Assembly (NCBI RefSeq): GCF_021462225.1
Contig: NC_061795.1
Coordinates: 48,413,880 to 48,477,879, forward strand
Direction of reading: 5' to 3'
Source of the DNA: Girardinichthys multiradiatus
Lineage: Eukaryota > Chordata > Actinopteri > Cyprinodontiformes > Goodeidae
Length of the DNA stretch: 64,000 nt
The notes under the pieces are model-generated. The model did no database searches, was not told the origin of the DNA, and saw only the letters and a program-made list of their open reading frames with translations. Positions within the stretch are counted from its first letter, which is position 1; every line of letters begins with the position of its first letter. This document shows positions 11,596 through 23,042 of the stretch, one piece after another. Both the position numbers and the translations under genes were made by a program.

Positions 11596-12175
11596 ACAAG
11601 TCAGCCCTTCTTAATTTGCTTAACCTTTTAGTTAGCACGACGATGTATAAACATGAGCTGTGACTAAACATGATGAATCTGCTTTAAATAAAGACATAAA
11701 CTACAAAGAAATTGAAACACACCTAAGGTCCAGCTCTTCTATTTTAGATAAAGACACATGGGTCCCAATTCTAGGAATTGGAAGAATTTCTTGTATAAGT
11801 TTTTTGCTGCTTTTTTAAACTTATTTTCTGTCCAGTTCTTTCGCAAACATTGCAAAATGACAGCGTGCTGTGTCTGCACTTAGAGAAATGTCAGGACTCA
11901 ATTTACCAACTTTCTGCCATGTTTAAGATCAAATTGTGTCACAGTGCATACAGGTCCACTGTCAAACATTACAAGAAGCTCTGACTGCCTAAGAAGAAAA
12001 GTGTAATGGAAGACTTAAAAAAACAAACACTAAATTATGAACTGTTCTACCTGTGCAAATGAGGTTACATTATGAAGCCAATTATGTTTAAAAATAATAG
12101 TAAAAAGTAATAATAAAAAAGTTTTCACATTTTGAAAATACAAATAAATTAAGATTTATAAACTACAATAAAACA
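11596..12175. other. Intergenic DNA, nothing recognised
   Basis: AT-rich sequence without coding motifs. It leads directly into the solo LTR that starts at 12181. Confidence 0.4.
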
Positions 12176-12363
12176 CCAGGTGTCACAGAGTGACATTTCG
12201 GGACTTTGTTTGTGGCTTTGTGTTTGTTTACCTTTTGTTTAGATGTTTCTATTTCGGTTTTTGTATCATGTTTTCTTTTCACACTCTTCCGCCTCCTAGT
12301 GTTTTCCTAGTGTTTTATTTTCTTAAGTTCTTTTATTGTTGTTTTCTTATTACTTGGTATGGT

Positions 12364-12383
12364 TTATTATTATTATTATTATT
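12364..12383. repeat. (TTA)n microsatellite inside the LTR
   Basis: About six TTA units within the T-rich part of the 12181-13068 LTR. Confidence 0.8.
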
Positions 12384-12850
12384 GTAATTATTATAGTTCT
12401 TGGTCCCTGGATTCTCTAGTTGTATTTCTCTTTAGTATCTTTGTGGTTAATTGTGTTTTATTATTTGTTCCTTTGCACTCTTCTTGTTTACTAGTTTATT
12501 TTCTGTTTCCTTTCCAGTTAATTCAGTCAGTGTGGTTAGGTTTGTTGACTTTTGTATTCAGGTTTTATTAATAGGTTCTTTGTTTGTTCTCAGGTTATTA
12601 TTGTTGTTCCTATGTTCCCTCTAGTTTTTCTGTTTACTTTAGTCATAATTATTCTAGTTTTTTTATTCCTCATTTGATTATGTATCTTTGTCTATAGGTT
12701 TGCTTGGTCTGTGTTTCTGTTTATTGTTTATTAGTTACTTTGCCCATCCTCAGCCTTTGTATTTGTTTTCACCTGTTCTTTCTGCTTCCCTGCCTCCTTG
12801 TCACACCTGTTTCCTGTTCCGTTGATTATCTGCCCTTTGTTATCTCACAG

Positions 12851-12858
12851 TATATAAG
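12851..12858 (+). promoter_or_regulatory. TATA box of the solo LTR
   Basis: TATATAAG follows TATCTCACAG about 670 bp into the LTR, a usual position for the U3/R promoter of an LTR retrotransposon. This rests on the motif and its position only. Confidence 0.45.
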
Positions 12859-13073
12859 TTGGTTTTGTGTCTTTGTTCAGTGCTGGTTCCTTGTGTTTGT
12901 CACACCTCGTTCTTGTCCATGATTATGCTTTGTTTTTTGCCACACCTTGCCTTGGGAAGCCTGCAATGATTTTGCTACGTTTCTGACCTGGTAAATCTTT
13001 GAATTACAAAGATGATCCTGCCGAGCTCTTGTCTGCACTTTGGCCCGATCCAAAACCACATCTTGACACCTGG

Positions 13074-13442
13074 ATTTTAATGCTTTAAAAAAAAAAAACA
13101 TAATTCTCACCAGTCAGCTAAATCGATCATGACGGATGTATTCCCATCCTCAGAGTGAATCTAAACACTACAAGCCGTGTTGGATGCTTCTATTACCACA
13201 CCTATCTCTGAATAACAACATACACACATTTATCTGTTATTCTGGGTAGTTCTGGAGTTGGTTCTGACCTGAGACTTCTGATTCCTAAGGCTGAAAATCC
13301 AGAGGACTTACACCCTGCATCAATGATGAGCCTTGATTATTCTTTCCTGGGGCGGTACTTGTGGTTTCTGCAACTGCACTTGGATAGACTTTGAAAGTTT
13401 TTCTTTCCCTAAATGATCACAGTGTTAGACCAGTTTTCTGGT
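13074..13442. other. Spacer between two solo LTRs
   Basis: About 370 bp of unassigned sequence with an A-rich run near 13086-13097. No coding or repeat signature is recognised. Confidence 0.4.
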
Positions 13443-15236
13443 TGTTGGGACCCAAAGCCATGGATTTCAACATTAAACTCCGGTACGGACCTTTCTGGAA
13501 CTTTCAAAATAAAGTGCATTAACCTTGTTCTGGCACAGCCAGGAAACGGGATAACTGCAGACTTCCTGTGACGCCACTACCCGAATAAAAACAGCTGTTG
13601 CTACATCTGCCCTCTTCCACACGGCCTTCCAGAGGGACCGGATAGGGGAGAAAAACGCGCTGATGTCTCTTTGCTGGCAAACAGACATAAACTCTTCAAC
13701 TGGATCCAAGGAAGCCATGCGATCATTGATCATATGCAAAGATAAGTACGAATTAAATACTGTCTCTGTATCCAGTATTTTCATTCATGAATGGGGGTAA
13801 TTAAGGTACAAGCATTGCTTGACTTTCTCTCCGAGCCCCCGCAGAAGCAAACGGCGTTCGAGAGAAGCCCCTGCAAAGACGCGGTCTCCCAGTCTGGAAG
13901 GAAGACCGCAGCAGACAGGACTGGCCACCCAGCTACAGCTCCGGAGCTAACCCTTTTGTTCACTTCTGATCGTGAGAAGCTGATGAGGTTAGCAGGAAGC
14001 TAACCCTTTGTTCACTGTGGATACCTTCTTCAAACTTCGCCCTTGGACAACGTTTCCTCACCACGGTTCATGAGGTTAGGTGTTTTGAGCAGAGACAGAT
14101 TTAGAATGAAACAATCTAAACGTTTTTCATTTTATGAAGTTTTGTTTGTGTTGAACTCAGCTATCTTGGTGCTAGTAGGCTATCTGCAGCCCACGTGTTC
14201 AGGTTGTGATCTTTGTGTGTTTTTAAAGTTAAGACAAATTTACTTGGAGGGTGATTTTTAAACAGAAGATTGATCATAACGCGCCGTCCGCGCTATGCAT
14301 TTTAACTCTTTTATTAACGGTATTTTAAAGGTATGTGTTGATTCTGGTGCTAAGCTACTAACTTCTTTTGTTAGCTCAAATGCTAACTGGTAAGAACACG
14401 TGCTTGCTACTAAAGAGTATTTAACAGAAAGGTTGTTAGTTTCAAGCTAGTGAATAATAGTCCCTGAACATCAGTTACTAGATTTGATAACTAAGGTAAA
14501 CACCATTAAGCCCCATTTCTCCAGAAAGATTTGACTCGTTTCCAAAATACTGTCTCAATAATATTTCTTCAAATATTATTTCAATAAATAAAGGCAGCTA
14601 ATTAGACACTGTTGAGAAATGGTCATCCAGAAGGTTGGTTTTATTCAGCAGATCATTATTTAAAACATTACTTTATTAAAATAATATTTTATCTGATCTT
14701 GCATTGTGATTGATTGTCTAAATGCTGCTGATTATTCCCTAAGTTGGTTCCAAGACTAACTTCACTTCATTTCTAGATTCTTCAAGATAATCCTTGGTTC
14801 TCAAACATAAATAACATTGCATGATAATGTTGCATCACTCTTTTGGTCATAATTTTCAATCATCTTTAATCAACTTGTTTATATTGTACATAGCCCATTA
14901 GTCTTTATTCTTTAATTCTGCTTGGTAGTTTAGTTGGATTGTTTTAGCATAGTAAAGAGTTTGTTGATTGAAATATGTTTGACTTTGAGATGACTTATTT
15001 TTGTTAATAACTTCTTGTATTTTAAGCAATTGTGTGAATTCATTCCATGTGTGCAGAGTTGTGCTGTTAAATAATGTCAGAGCTTGGGTCACCCTTTTTG
15101 ATTTTGTCCTAATACCATCGCCTTACTGGGCTGGTATTCACAGGACGACCCTTAACAGACCAAAATATTATTTAATAAAATATTAAGGTATTAATATTAA
15201 ATATTAAATAACATATTCAGATTCATAGTCACAACA
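13443..15236 (+). mobile_element. Solo LTR of long family L1.8, copy 1
   Basis: It starts TGTTGGGACCCAAAGCCATG and ends CATAGTCACAACA, so it has TG...CA termini with a TGTTG/CAACA inverted repeat. It matches 44569-46984 along nearly its whole length once that copy's nested insertion is removed: shared blocks include CAAAATAAAGTGCATTAACC, GGTATGTGTTGATTCTGGTG and CATCGCCTTACTGGGCTGGT. The 1.79 kb length is large for an LTR. Open frames (for example 13473-13784 reverse) show no gag, protease or polymerase motif. The flanks TGGT and CTAC do not match, so no target duplication is visible. An LTR retrotransposon or endogenous retrovirus origin is inferred from structure; the strand is arbitrary. 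Confidence 0.65.
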
Positions 15237-16578
15237 CTACTTTTTATGGCATACCTGTGTACTTCACTTATTTTTTCTAGAATTTTCCACAAATTACATT
15301 TCATGTCAGTTGTATCTCAATTAAATTCAAGTCATAGCAGGATGTCATTCTACTCATAGAACTTTATAGGCCTCTAAGAAGAACTGGTTTTGTTTACTTC
15401 TGATGCTGCTTCTGCAGCAGCCCTGACTCAATGCATGGCAATGGCGCATGGGTACCATGCAGTAGTCACGAGACGTCAAATCTGGTAATATATAGGCGGA
15501 CCAGACCATCAATGGACCAGACACGGCAATGTTCTACTGTGTTCACCATGGCGTCCAATGGAAAGATGTCAGTGCAACAAATTGAAGAGCGGAACAGAGG
15601 TTACAGAATGTATTGTGAAAGAGTTACATCCCTTTTCAAATCTGGAATAACCAACATTTAGGTTAGTTAAGCAATAACCATCACAGAGCTAAGCTGCTTA
15701 TTAGGCCTTCCTGAGCTAACGTTACAGTAACAGTTACATGGTTGCAATCGAGAATAACTGGCAACTGGAATCAATACGAGGAATCATAACCAGAATCATT
15801 CATATTCAATGTCCAGCCCAAGCTGTCACGCAGCTTTAATTTTTGAATCCAACGAAAATGTTGGACATATTTCCAATTTCAGAAAGAAATAGCTGAAATG
15901 TTTTGCAGTCCTCCACAATGTGAGGGACCTGGTCACTCTAGGAGCAACAAACAGGTGTGTCTGTGTTCGTCCAGAATTACAATAAGAACTGATTTATGAT
16001 AAATTGTATTTTAACTGCTTTTCCTGAACTAGAAGCTGTAAATGATTATGCAAATGACTGTTTTTGTTACTATGTAATTGACAAACAATTCCTTTTTTGT
16101 GTTGTTTAGTATTAGTTTTAAAGTGCACCATAAGTAATGAATTATTTGACTCGTGACTTGCTTACAGCAAGCGAGTCACGTGAAAAAAGCTGTGCTGCTG
16201 TGAAGTTTGAAATACTACAGACTGAGAACCCAGAAACAAACCTTAAAATTCCTTTGATTGCTGGTTAATAAGCTCAGTAAAGCTATGCAGGATATAAGAT
16301 ATTTAATCAAAATGAAAGCATCATGAATTCAGGTTAATGAAATGTATTCTCCTGGTAGATGAGGCTGGGGGAAACACGGAAAAAGCTCTAATCACAACGA
16401 GGAAAAATATCCACACTAGATTACTTTCACTTTATTTCAGTACATGTTACTCATACAAAATAATCTGTACAAAGGCTATAATAGGTCATCGTTTTTGCAT
16501 AGAAAGAACAATGATGTAAAACAACAACAAAAAAAGCCAGGGTGGAATGCCACAAAAAAAAAAAACTCACTGTGTCTC
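15237..16578. other. Intergenic DNA with a strong hairpin
   Basis: No gene is recognised. At 16152-16180 a 12-nt arm (CGTGACTTGCTT) faces its complement AAGCGAGTCACG across the loop ACAGC, with one pair that would be G-U in RNA. The other open frames are short and featureless. Confidence 0.4.

Positions 16579-16602
<24 letters not shown>
16579..16602. repeat. (CA)n microsatellite
   Basis: An uninterrupted CA run follows TGTGTCT. An A-rich run lies just upstream at about 16553-16565. Confidence 0.9.
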
Positions 16603-16609
<7 letters not shown>

Positions 16610-16685
16610 TCCGTGTTTTACTATCTTTATGATGACTTTTCAGTTACTTCCTTCTGACTTCCATTCATTTTCCTTGATTTTTAGT

Positions 16686-16917
16686 GCCTAATCCTGACCC
16701 TAACACTAACCCTAACCAGTTAATACCTAACCCTAACAATAACTCAATTCATACCCTAGTCCTAAACCTAAGCCCTGTCCCAAGAACGGAATTTGGAAAA
16801 GTGAGGACCAGGAAAATGTCCTCACTTTGTCAAAATGTCCTCACTTTGCGATAAAAATACGAAACTTGGTTCTCACTCAGCAACAAGTACAAGTACACAC
16901 ACACACACACACACACA
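16686..16917. repeat. Composite simple repeat: telomere-like CCTAA units, GTCCTCAC repeats, (AC)n
   Basis: 16686-16775 holds degenerate CCCTAA-like units (ACCCTAAC, CTAACCCTAACC, CCTAACCCTAAC). Two exact direct repeats of AAAATGTCCTCACTTTG lie at 16813-16829 and 16832-16848, preceded by the inverted partner GTGAGGACC. An (AC)n run closes the block at 16895-16917. The CCTAA units are too degenerate for a recent telomere insertion. I believe the GTCCTCAC plus CA arrangement recurs in fish genomes, but this is from memory. Confidence 0.6.
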
Positions 16918-18223
16918 TTTCCGATGACAAATAGGTTAAAAAGGGGGGGATCAAAATCTATGCAAAAATATTCTGTGACTCATTCCACTTGGTTAATGCA
17001 AGAGACAAATTGCCAACCATTTGCACGTTCATCACCTCCCTTTAGTCTTTATGAAAACCCTCTGTACTCAACCTGCCGACTGCTATTAGCTCATCTTTAG
17101 GAGAACTCCAGGATTATCAGAAAGAGGCTGCTTTGAGGTAGGGATGCCACTCTCTTTCATTAAACACATCGTGGAATCTGGACTGGAACCACTTCTCTCT
17201 GCTGTTCGTGCCAAGGTTGTCAGACCCCCCAACCACTCCATAAAACCTGAATCAGAGTTTAAATGTGGCCTATATAATTAACAGCAACACAAAAATGGGA
17301 ATAAATCAGAAGCAATTAGTCATTACACATGAAAGGCAAAGATTGGACGGTACCTTGGGATTTAGTGACACACTTTCCTTTATTTAAAAAATAGTTGATT
17401 TGAAGAAAAAAGAGCAGTTAAGTGCCCCACCTCGGATAGTGTAGATTTGTTGCAGGAAGTCACAGGACGATGCTGGCAGGCATCAGGCAATGCCGCCAAG
17501 CAGAGCACAACATCAAACACGCTGTTTCTGCTGTAGAGCATCATTTCCACCTCTCAAAGATTCGGCTTCAACGCAGGAGACGGATTCGGTGCACATTACA
17601 CAAATAATATGCAGAAGGTAGTAATAAAATAGAGTGATTCAGATAACTAGGAACTGCTCAAAGTCCCTCACAGCCACGCAAACCCAGATGCATTTTGTCC
17701 TTAGCATCTCTGTGACTTACTCAGGGATGAGAAAGAATATCTTATGCTTCTTCTGAAATAAAAAAAAAAAACTTACTACAAGATCAAAATCCAATCGAAC
17801 AAGACATAAAAAGCTTACTGATGAAAACATATATTTAAATAAAATTTACACTGCAAGTGAAGGAAAAACAGCAAACAAGAAAAACAGACACACAGTACAA
17901 GAAGATATGTCTAAGTAAGCATGAAAGCACATCATTTGTTAAAAAATTGAACTGTCAGTGTAAATATATCCATTTGTGTTGAAGCAAACACTGTCTTGCA
18001 TCAGTTGTAAAATAAGCAAATACAATTACATACACACATGGGGCCAACACTGGGCTGATATACTAGAGTGACATGAGCTCAGTGATACAGTGTCACATGC
18101 TCTAGAAACACACAACGGGCCTGACATGAACAGTTAAAAGACACACCGCAGATTATAACTGCACATCTAATTTATTTAAACCAGAACCTAAAGGTCCGGG
18201 TGGTGTGTCACCCAGTGATACAC
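16918..18223. other. Intergenic DNA, nothing recognised
   Basis: AT-rich sequence with several A-runs (for example around 17760). No protein motif or identifiable repeat was found. Confidence 0.4.
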
Positions 18224-19256
18224 TATATTATCAAGAGTTTTCGCTCACCTATTCAAATTATTGAATTCAGGTGTTCCAACCACTCTAATGGCCACACGTG
18301 TATAAAATCCAGCACTTAGGGATATGACTGCTTCTACAAACATTTATGAAAAATATTTATTTTCCACAGCCAACTGTTAGCAATATTATAGCGAAGTGGA
18401 AGCAAATGGGAATGAGAGGAACTCAGTCACAGAGTACTATGCTGTGTTAAATCACCAAGCTGGATTACTTGATGATGAGGTGCAGAGTGTGTATAGGTCG
18501 CTAACTTTCTACAGAGTCAATAGATGAAGAGCTTTATACTCCATGTTTCCTTCAGATTAGCTCAATAACAGTGAGTAGAAAGCCTTATGGAATGACTTTC
18601 TATGGCTGCTGCATCAAAGCCTCACAAAGTGCAATGAAAAGCGTTGGATGCAGTGATATAAAGCATGCTGCCACTGGACTCCTGAACACCAGAGATGTTT
18701 TCTCTGGAGTAACGAATCATGTTTCTCTGCCTGGCAAGCCAATGGATGAGTCTGGGTTTGGTTGTTGTTAGGAGAACAGCACCTGCCTGACATTACTGTG
18801 TTAAGTGTAAAGTTTGAAGGAGGGAGGATTATAGTGTGAACCTGTTTTTCAGGAGACGGGTTTGGTTCCCTAGTTCCAGTGAAAGTCTTCATTTTTCAAC
18901 AAACCCACACCTTTCATGCTCCCAGCTTTGTGGGAACAGTTTGGGGATGGCTGCCTCCAATCCCTAATCTACTCTGGACCAATGCATGAAGCAAGGTCTT
19001 TAGAGATGCGAATGTGAAAGTGGCCTGGCCTGCACAGAGACCTGATCCCAGTCCAACAGAACTCCTTTGGGAGTTCTGCTCACAAATGTGCTTTTGGAAA
19101 ATTTGTGAGTGCAGCAAATTGCACTTCTCAGAAGACCTGGAGCAGTTATAGCTTCAAAGATAGATTGCTGTCATATGATAATGTACATAAAACACATATG
19201 TCACTCAGATTCCAAACTGTGTGAAGGGAAACCAGTGAATACTTTTGGCAATATAG
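18224..19256 (+). mobile_element. Tc1-like transposon relict (family E)
   Basis: The ends are a decayed inverted repeat: TATATTATCAAGAGTTTTCG on the left and GAATACTTTTGGCAATATAG on the right. In between, the forward strand retains transposase remnants, including GTAACGAATCATGTTTCTCT (the S-D-E-S-type region of the first catalytic Asp), GTTTGGTTGTTGTTAGGAGA and, near 19020, TGGCCTGCACAGAGACCTGA (the WPAQSPD-type region). Frameshifts and stops are frequent. A fragment of the same family lies reversed at 40368-40510. Confidence 0.7.
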
Positions 19257-20963
19257 TTTATTTGCTAAATTTTCCCTTCATTCATTCTGAATCTATGTGG
19301 TTGTAGCAGTATTAAGACAAAAAATACATTTTTGCACCTTGCAGAGAAGCGCTGCCAAGACTAATCCCCTGTGAAAAAATATTTAATGGTGTCATCTGTG
19401 TACAATGAGAGTCAGTGGAGCATCTGTCATAACTGGAAACAAAAAGCCAACAAAAACTGCCTACACCACAAGAAAAGCAACAGTAGAAAACAAACATTAA
19501 GACAACAACAACCAATATACAAAAATAACATCACTGGACAGATTTTGTTGAAATGTCATTTGGCTTTGCGTTTAAAAAAAGAAAAACACTGAGCAACTCA
19601 TATGCTGACAAAAGCATAAAAACTAAGTGATGGTGGCAGGGTTGAAACAGAGTTCACACAGAATCTCTGTATAGTCAGATGAGTCAGCAGCGAAGCGTTA
19701 CAGACTCTGCAGGCTGAGCTCTGAACTGCAACATCAGATTTGGAGACTTTTATTTCCAGCGTTTTGGTTCCTTGTGTTTTCTATGCCATCTGTTTAAAGA
19801 CCTTTCTATTTAAAGTGAGATAAAGCAGCACAGTGAAATATTCACCTAGATTTTCTCCTCAGCTTTCTGTCAGGAATACAGTGCAGGCAGTAACTCCTCC
19901 TGAGTGCAGAATATACACCACAGGTGCTTCTTTGCAAAGAGCCAAGCTGTCTCTGCAGCGCATGTATGTGGAGCCAGGCATCTGCAGAGCAAGGCTGTAA
20001 ATAAGGGAGAACAGAGTTATGTGTTATTTGTGGAGGCAGCCAAGGGGAGGGGGGTGGGCAACAGCGCGTGCATGCACTGTACAACGGCAGCTGTCATGTT
20101 AACCCGATGGACACAATAAGAAGAGCCATAGCTAAGAACGGCACACAGTATATTTCAGGCTGCACATAATGATTTGAATCTGCAGAATAAACCAACACCC
20201 GCAACTGCAATCTATAGCCTGTCGTTCAGATAAAGTAGCCATGAAACTAATTAAAACGCATCAGGAATGACCCCTGTATAAGACATGAGGCAAGCAATCT
20301 GCCAGACTTGAATAATCTATAATATTTTGCTTCTTTCTTTGTTAAACCATGTTGTAAAAATATACACCGTTTTGGCTTCAATTTAAGCCAAAAAAAAAAA
20401 AAAACACTTCATGCAACGTTTTGTACTTGATGTAGATTACAGCTACTTTAAGCATTGTGTGTCTCTAATAGCAATAATTAGTGATTGCTTTGGAAGTAAA
20501 AGCTGTGAATCCAGGACCTCAGCAAACCCTCTACTTCCAGAAAAAGTCCTTTTGAACAGGTGAATAGCAGGCCTGTGAGGGAGAACTAGACTGGATTATA
20601 AATGTTATTTATTCAGCTGGCTGCACTACTGGCATCCAGTTTCTATCATTCACTGCATGCTCAGGCTTTAGCTGAATAGTTGCTCTGAATTAAAAGGAAA
20701 CATAATGCCACCAATCAAGAAAGACTGCTGTCTCGAGGTCATTCTGCGTAGCTAGTGTTTACAGTGCAAACAATACAAATGGGTAGATTTCTAAAAAACC
20801 TAGCCACTAACTATAATAAGAGATACAATGATGTGTTGCAAAAAAAAGGAAAGCGCTGCAGCAGCAGAAAACCATAAAGACGATGCTGCAGAGGCTGGAA
20901 AGGAAAAAGCACAGAGGGTATGAAGGTATTTCATTCTTGCATAACGTTGCTTGTGTTACGCAA
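19257..20963. other. Intergenic DNA, nothing recognised
   Basis: No gene or classifiable repeat. Open frames on both strands around 19840-20120 are short and unrelated to any family I know. Confidence 0.4.
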
Positions 20964-21006
20964 GATATATATATATATATATATAGATATATATACATAT
21001 ATATAT
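20964..21006. repeat. (AT)n microsatellite, imperfect
   Basis: Alternating AT interrupted by single G and C substitutions, about 43 bp. Confidence 0.85.
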
Positions 21007-22185
21007 GAAAATTGGCCAGGTGGTGTATATTTTCAGGTAAATTTGAATTTCCCGTTTTAATCTCCACCCACTTAATCAAACTGTCAGCACACATAAACCA
21101 ACCATCTAATTTAGCGCTGACCTATGTCACTTTGTGCGGATGTGTTGACCCGCTATAATGTAAATTCTTAGCGTGTATTTACACCAGGAAAATCTGGACC
21201 AGGGTCCTCACCAAACACAATTTGTGTAAAGTGGACCAAACATGGCAGGTGTGAATACACCCTCATTCTACCTTTTATAAACTGAGTATGCTTGCAGTAA
21301 ATCTGGGTATGCTCTGGGGCTTGTTTTTGCAACTTGTCTCTTCATTTGGTGTTTCTTTTCCATCTTTTCAGATGTCAAAACAATTTATCTTGGAGATGTC
21401 ACAAAAACTGAATAACCTAAGCCTGACAGCCGAAGCTAAAACCATCCCCTTCCAATAAAGGAAGTTCTTCACACCTCTTTATACCTTATGAGATTTTGAG
21501 CAGACAAACTGGGGGGCATTCTCCTCAAGTCACCAGCAGATGAAGAGTATTTTTGGTCTACAGGACGCAGACTGATGCCTGAGCTTCCTGCGGTGCATCA
21601 ATGCGTAAGCAGATATAAACATACGTGTCCTACCGGGCATGTTGCCATATTTATCCGCCCGGGCTTTGATCTGCCCCCTGCACACCCCATTCCTCTTTAG
21701 GCTGCATGAAAAGTAAGCTTACATGAAAAATGTGAAGTTGCAAACCAGAGGTGTGACTGAGTAATGAGCAGGAACGTCAAATCCATGGCTTCCTGACATA
21801 TAGGAAGAGAATCATGATGTAAACAGAAAAATGGAGGCAGGGCTGAGTTCAGGCCGACTGAATGGATGAGAGCTTAGAGAGAAAGCCTCTAGTGTCTTCC
21901 TGCCAGCACAATTGATGGCTGCAGCAGTGAGAAAACATGTCTGCTGTTAGCCTTTCCTCGCTCTGGGCACATTTTTTTTACCTCCTCTGAATTTGGACTG
22001 ATTGATGAAACAAAGACACAGAGCTAAACACACAAACACAGTCCAGAACTTTATCACCCGGATCCCTTCAGACCGACAGGGTTCATAGAACACTAATAAA
22101 CAACAGTTTAACACCATGAATGTTGCCTTACAATGGGAATCTGAACACGCCAATGTATGTTCATGGGCAGATTTGTGAATTAAAG
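21007..22185. other. Unassigned DNA downstream of tspan9
   Basis: No coding motif is seen. The right part may belong to a long tspan9 3' untranslated region, since a second AATAAA lies on the minus strand at 22191-22186; transcript data would decide. Confidence 0.35.
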
Positions 22186-22712
22186 TTTATTACCCAGTGG
22201 ATTTAGCAGAATTCTATGTGAAATAAATCCACTGATAATTCCTCCTGCTCACATTCCAACACTTTCCCTTTTCCAAAATCTCTACAGCTCAGTAAAAATA
22301 AGTAATGAATTACAACACAAACCATTCGGACATGTCTGTTCCCCTTTACAATCCAACCAGACACACACGCATCTACCAGATCACTGTGCTGAACTACTCA
22401 ATACTTACATTCTACAGGAGCGCAGATACATTTCATAAAGATCTAAGTTGAAAACTGAATTTCAGAGGCAGGTGAGCCAGTGAAGTAAAAAACTAGCATG
22501 CTGTATTGGGTTTGTGTCCATTTACAAGGGAAAACTGGGGCTTTGCGTGGAAAAAAAACCTCCAGAATTGAGGAGAGTAGTTTCAGTTTCATGGGTTTTC
22601 TTTGCCTTGGAGATGCTCTATGGGCTTCATGGTGTCAAAATCTAACTTTCCTTCCGAGCAAATTGTTAGTCCAAGCAAAAAAAAAAAGATGAGAAAAATT
22701 AACAAAGTATAT

Positions 22713-22718
22713 TTTATT
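22713..22718 (-). terminator. tspan9: Candidate polyadenylation signal for tspan9
   Basis: On the minus strand AATAAA occurs about 250 bp after the tspan9 stop codon. A second AATAAA lies at 22191-22186, about 780 bp after the stop. Either could be used. The choice rests on motif and distance only. Confidence 0.4.
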
Positions 22719-22970
22719 CATAAACAATGTTTTTCTCTTCCTTGTAAAGTAGGTGTCCCTTCAGTTCCTTCAGTTCCAGTTGTGTTACTCTTTGGCAAAA
22801 GGAATGATGGAAGGAGAGAGCAGGAAAGGTGCAGGGACACATCTGGAATCTGTACAGGCATAGAAAAGGGGTCGGAGGATGCTTTACAGAAGATGTAAAG
22901 TGGGAAGAAGAGCGTGGATGTTTTAATCAGAGTCTCATCCCATCAGGCAGTGGGGCTTCTCTACCCGAAG

Positions 22971-23042
22971 TTAGGCGTCGTACTTCTTTCCTGTTCTGTG
23001 GATGTGATGGAACAGCGTCATGGAAAACGCCATACCCAGGAG
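22971..23042 (-). CDS. tspan9: tspan9 last coding exon: end of TM4, cytoplasmic tail, stop
   Basis: The reverse strand shows a pyrimidine-rich acceptor (TTGTTTTTTCTGCAG) at 23043, then 23 codons [11 protein letters not shown] followed by [12 protein letters not shown], and TAA at 22973-22971. The first part completes TM4 and the rest is the short cytoplasmic tail, which as I recall it is nearly identical to mammalian TSPAN9. Phase 0 entry matches the previous exon, which ends ...ILVVQ. Confidence 0.93.
   Translation of the reverse strand, partial: LLGMAFSMTLFHHIHRTGKKYDA

Larger units (their letters stand above)
12181..13068 (+). mobile_element. Probable solo LTR (gypsy-like), 888 bp
   Basis: The segment starts TGTCACAGAG and ends ATCTTGACA, so it has the TG...CA termini and short TGTCA/TGACA inverted repeat of an LTR. 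The flanks are CCAGG (12176-12180) and CCTGG (13069-13073), a 5-bp duplication with one substitution. The first part is T-rich, and a TATATAAG box sits at 12851-12858, a plausible promoter with transcription starting a few tens of bases later. The 3' part (TTTTTTGCCACACCTTGCC, later CACATCTTGACA) resembles the reverse strand of 43760-44093, so the two are related families. The hydrophobic open frames in the T-rich part are compositional. No gag-pol lies next to it. Confidence 0.65.

Noticed and set aside
12190..12922. Three consecutive hydrophobic forward open frames that look like small membrane proteins
   Set aside because: They lie in the T-rich part of the solo LTR at 12181-13068. T-rich DNA translates to Phe, Leu, Val and Cys runs. 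There is no domain, no splice context and no start context.
16686..16775. Interstitial telomere repeat marking a fusion point
   Set aside because: The CCCTAA units are degenerate and interrupted and end in simple repeats, so a chromosome-fusion relic is not supported.
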